Assembly (NCBI GenBank): GCA_030765055.1
Contig: CM060954.1
Location: forward strand, 108,850,554-108,914,553
Direction: 5' to 3'
DNA length: 64,000 nucleotides
DNA from: Mantis religiosa
Taxonomy: Eukaryota; Arthropoda; Insecta; Mantodea; Mantidae
Positions 61,603-64,000 of this stretch are shown piece after piece. Below the pieces are notes generated by a model that worked only from the letters and a program-made list of their open reading frames with translations, searched no databases and was not told the DNA's origin. Made by a program: the position numbers and the translations under genes. Numbering within the stretch: position 1 is the stretch's first letter; each line of letters begins with the position of its first letter.

Positions 61603-62480
61603 CTGAACTCACTGAACCTACAGAAATCACTGTCCACGTCAACTGCCAACACAACTATCTAGCGTCCACTATCTACCGTTTCGCCAGAATATCAGGCCTC
61701 ACATACAAAGCGAACTTTCTGGGTAAGAAACCTACTCGAATTGAATCCTCAGAGACCGGCCAATAACTACCCCGGTCCACGTGGCGAGGTTGGTATGCGT
61801 GGCGATCAGTAGGTAGCTTCATACCACCGTCACAACAACAAAAACAACAATATATTAAATTAATCGTGCACATTTTTGTTTCACATTTGTGATTTCAATC
61901 CATATTTCAATTAAAAGATCCACTTTACTACCACACAAGGTTAATATATCTCCTTCCACAATGAACAAATCCATATATGTGATATAGTTATACCTAACCT
62001 GTTTCACTTGTGTCAAAGGATCACTGCCTTTGACTGCTACATCTTTGTACATCTACATCATCTTTGACTACTACATTGAACTACTGGCCTACGTTGACTT
62101 AGTATCATCTATCTACTATAACATCCACGGCATAACAGCGCGAATTGCTCCTGAGCCTGTCAACCCGACTGCCGGCCTCACGCCTACATACGCAAGGCAG
62201 AGATGGGCGATCACCTAATCGCCTCATATTCCTCACGAAGCTTAGGGGGCACATACTATAGCGTATCCAAAATAAGAAGCACAGTGGAGGGAAATAAAGG
62301 CCAGAGGCAGCCTAAAGTACATGCTTTCATTGGCTTCCGACCCCCATATTCAGCCTACAATAACTAGAAAATGGATAAACATTTTTAAAAATAAGAAGGA
62401 TCATATATCAACTGTATATCCCTTGCATATTCGTACAATTTGCAAAAGCAACAAAAATATATGAATATGTTAATGAATTA
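61603..62480. other. Unassigned DNA
   Basis: Short open frames on both strands, none with a recognisable motif. Confidence 0.4.
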
Positions 62481-62484
62481 GTGT

Positions 62485-62862
62485 GGAGAAATAAATAAAT
62501 CAGAAAAAAAGTCAAAATTTATAAAGCAGTAGTTCGACCAGTGATGACGTATGCCTTGAAGACAAGAGCAGAGACCACAAGAACACGTCAAATGATGGAA
62601 ACAAGTGAAATGAAGTGGTAAAGAGAATAACTGGAAAGACACTGTATGACAGAGTAAGAAATGAAGAAATTACGGAGGTGAACCTTTGACTGAATGGGTG
62701 AAAAAACAAAGGAAAAGTGGCATGCACATGTATCCAGGATGTCTGACGAACGAATGCTAAAAATAGTGAGATATAGGAATCTGAAAGAAAGAAAACCTTC
62801 AAGACGACAGAGAAAAAGATGGAAAGATGGTCTGATTCAATCATAGAATAGGTGATACGCCT
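62485..62862 (+). pseudogene. RTE-type LINE ORF2 C-terminal fragment
   Basis: The plus strand reads KIYKAVVRPVMTYALKTRAE and TTRTRQMMETSEMKW, then, after shifts, EWVKKQRKSGMHMYPGCL-region sequence and RRQRKRWKDGLIQS, ending directly at the GAA repeat. This is the standard end of insect RTE-like ORF2 proteins. Confidence 0.82.
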
Positions 62863-62864
62863 TT

Positions 62865-62916
62865 AGAAGAAGAAGAAGAAGAAGAAGAAGAAGAAGAAGA
62901 AGAAGAAGAAGAAGAA

Positions 62917-62948
<32 letters not shown>

Positions 62949-62968
62949 AGAGAGAAGAAGATGAAGAA
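62865..62968 (+). repeat. GAA microsatellite forming the LINE 3' tail
   Basis: About 30 GAA units, slightly interrupted at the end (gaggaag, gagagaag). It begins where the LINE reading ends, so it probably grew from the LINE tail. Confidence 0.95.
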
Positions 62969-63126
62969 AACTATTTCCTCAAATTACCGCACATTAAGTA
63001 TCCTTAATCGTGTCTTGTAATGCCCCTTCACTCTCTAATTTTGAACAACTACTAACACAAAAAGACAAATCCTTAATGCATAAGAAATGCAGATCACCCT
63101 TAAAGCACGCAATTAATATGACATAC

Positions 63127-63612
63127 AGTGACGACATAACCATGGATGGAAAGGGTTATGGAGCACATGGCCAAATCGTACACGGGGGAATTGCTTTGTG
63201 AGAGCAATTTGTTCATTTCTACAATAAGTATGGGTAATCCTAACTGAAACTTCAATTCACTTAATAAGAATATTTACTACAGTAAAGCAAACTACATAGG
63301 TGGCCAAAGCGGCCGATTACCTGCCTCAAGAGCCTGCTGACGAATCCATCCGTTCAGGCTGAATGTTGCTATAAGAGACAGCGAGAAACCGGCTTACACA
63401 AACTTATTATCTAACGGGTGATGGGGTGGGGGAGTAACGTCACACGTACTATTGAACTCAAATGAACCACTATTTGTTAGTCAAAACAGTCACTTGTGAC
63501 ATAAAACCCCAATCTCTCACAAATCATGTAGTTTCTACTTTGAGAAATTACCCCGTGTACAATTTGGCCATGTGCTACTTATCCATTTCCATCCATGGTT
63601 AGGTCGTCACAA
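63127..63612. repeat. Inverted repeat with about 65-bp arms, possible MITE
   Basis: The arms at about 63127-63193 (gtgacgacataaccatggat side) and 63545-63612 are inverted copies, sharing ccatggatggaaa and agcacatggccaaat, and enclose about 350 bp. No clear target duplication was seen. Confidence 0.68.
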
Positions 63613-63787
63613 TATATGTTTGATGCTGTGATATTATCATAATCTAAGTAAATCATGTTATTGAGTGAATTGTTAAATATACAATGTTTTTCAAATGAAA
63701 AGATGTTCGTTGTTTCTTTTAGTGATTATGCAAAGAAAACTATCTTCAAAGCTATTAATCACATAGCGACACTCAGCTAAGAAATTT

Positions 63788-64000
63788 GCCCGCCTCGGTA
63801 GCGTAGATGGTAGCGCGTCTGCCTCACGTTCAAGAGGTTCCGAGTTCAAATATCGGTTAGGGTGAGTCACCTGGATAAGGTTTTTACGGGGTTTTCCTTT
63901 ATCCTGATAGACGATTTTCAGGTAATTCAAAGCTCCATGGACCCAGGACTCACTCATCTGAGCATCATTTCACCCATTTCGTTCATCGTGCGGTATCACT
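63788..64000 (+). mobile_element. SINE family A, cut by the window edge
   Basis: Head gcccgcctcggtagcgtaga, tctgcctcacgttcaagagg, B-box-like gagttcaaatatcggttagg, and ctggataaggtttttacggg. It reaches ttcatcgtgcggtatcact at the last base, so the tail lies outside. Confidence 0.9.

Overview
This window is eukaryotic nuclear DNA, AT-rich and gene-poor, with introns and many SINE, LINE, LTR and DNA-transposon remnants and microsatellites. The only cellular coding sequence I can support is two phase-compatible exons, on the minus strand near the left end, of a beaten-path (Beat)-type immunoglobulin-domain protein. That family is arthropod-typical, and the transposon and SINE mix suggests an insect with a large genome. 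A cockroach, termite or other polyneopteran is my guess; the sequence alone does not settle it.

Layout. 1-6,605: two Beat exons (1477-1610 and 6470-6605) separated by a 4.86-kb intron that carries a decayed Tc1/mariner-like transposase, itself split by a SINE with a 14-bp target duplication, plus a second SINE at 4570-4863. 6,606-17,950: intron or intergenic DNA with a roughly 700-bp ATT/ATC/TTG microsatellite and several SINEs. 17,960-22,760: a nest in which a 3.5-kb piggyBac-like element (18115-21638, TTAA duplication, 18-bp perfect terminal repeats) sits inside a LINE. The transposon holds only the C-terminal part of its transposase and is mostly filled by a 2.2-kb minisatellite with a 45-bp unit. 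22,760-30,840: mainly unassigned AT-rich DNA. 30,844-35,221: a complete, very young Ty3/gypsy-type LTR element on the minus strand with nearly identical LTRs, a 4-bp duplication, an intact 750-codon gag with a long coiled coil, and a pol reduced to the end of protease and the first residues of reverse transcriptase. 35,222-64,000: SINE clusters, a foldback element with 145-bp arms, two solo LTRs of related families, LINE 3' ends, a GC-rich 528-bp insertion with a 12-bp duplication, and further microsatellites.

The genes do not form an operon or pathway. The relationships that can be read are insertion order (SINE into transposase, piggyBac into LINE) and parasitism: the gag-only Ty3 element would need enzymes from a full-length relative. 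No CRISPR array, true tRNA or rRNA gene, or bacterial-type system is present.
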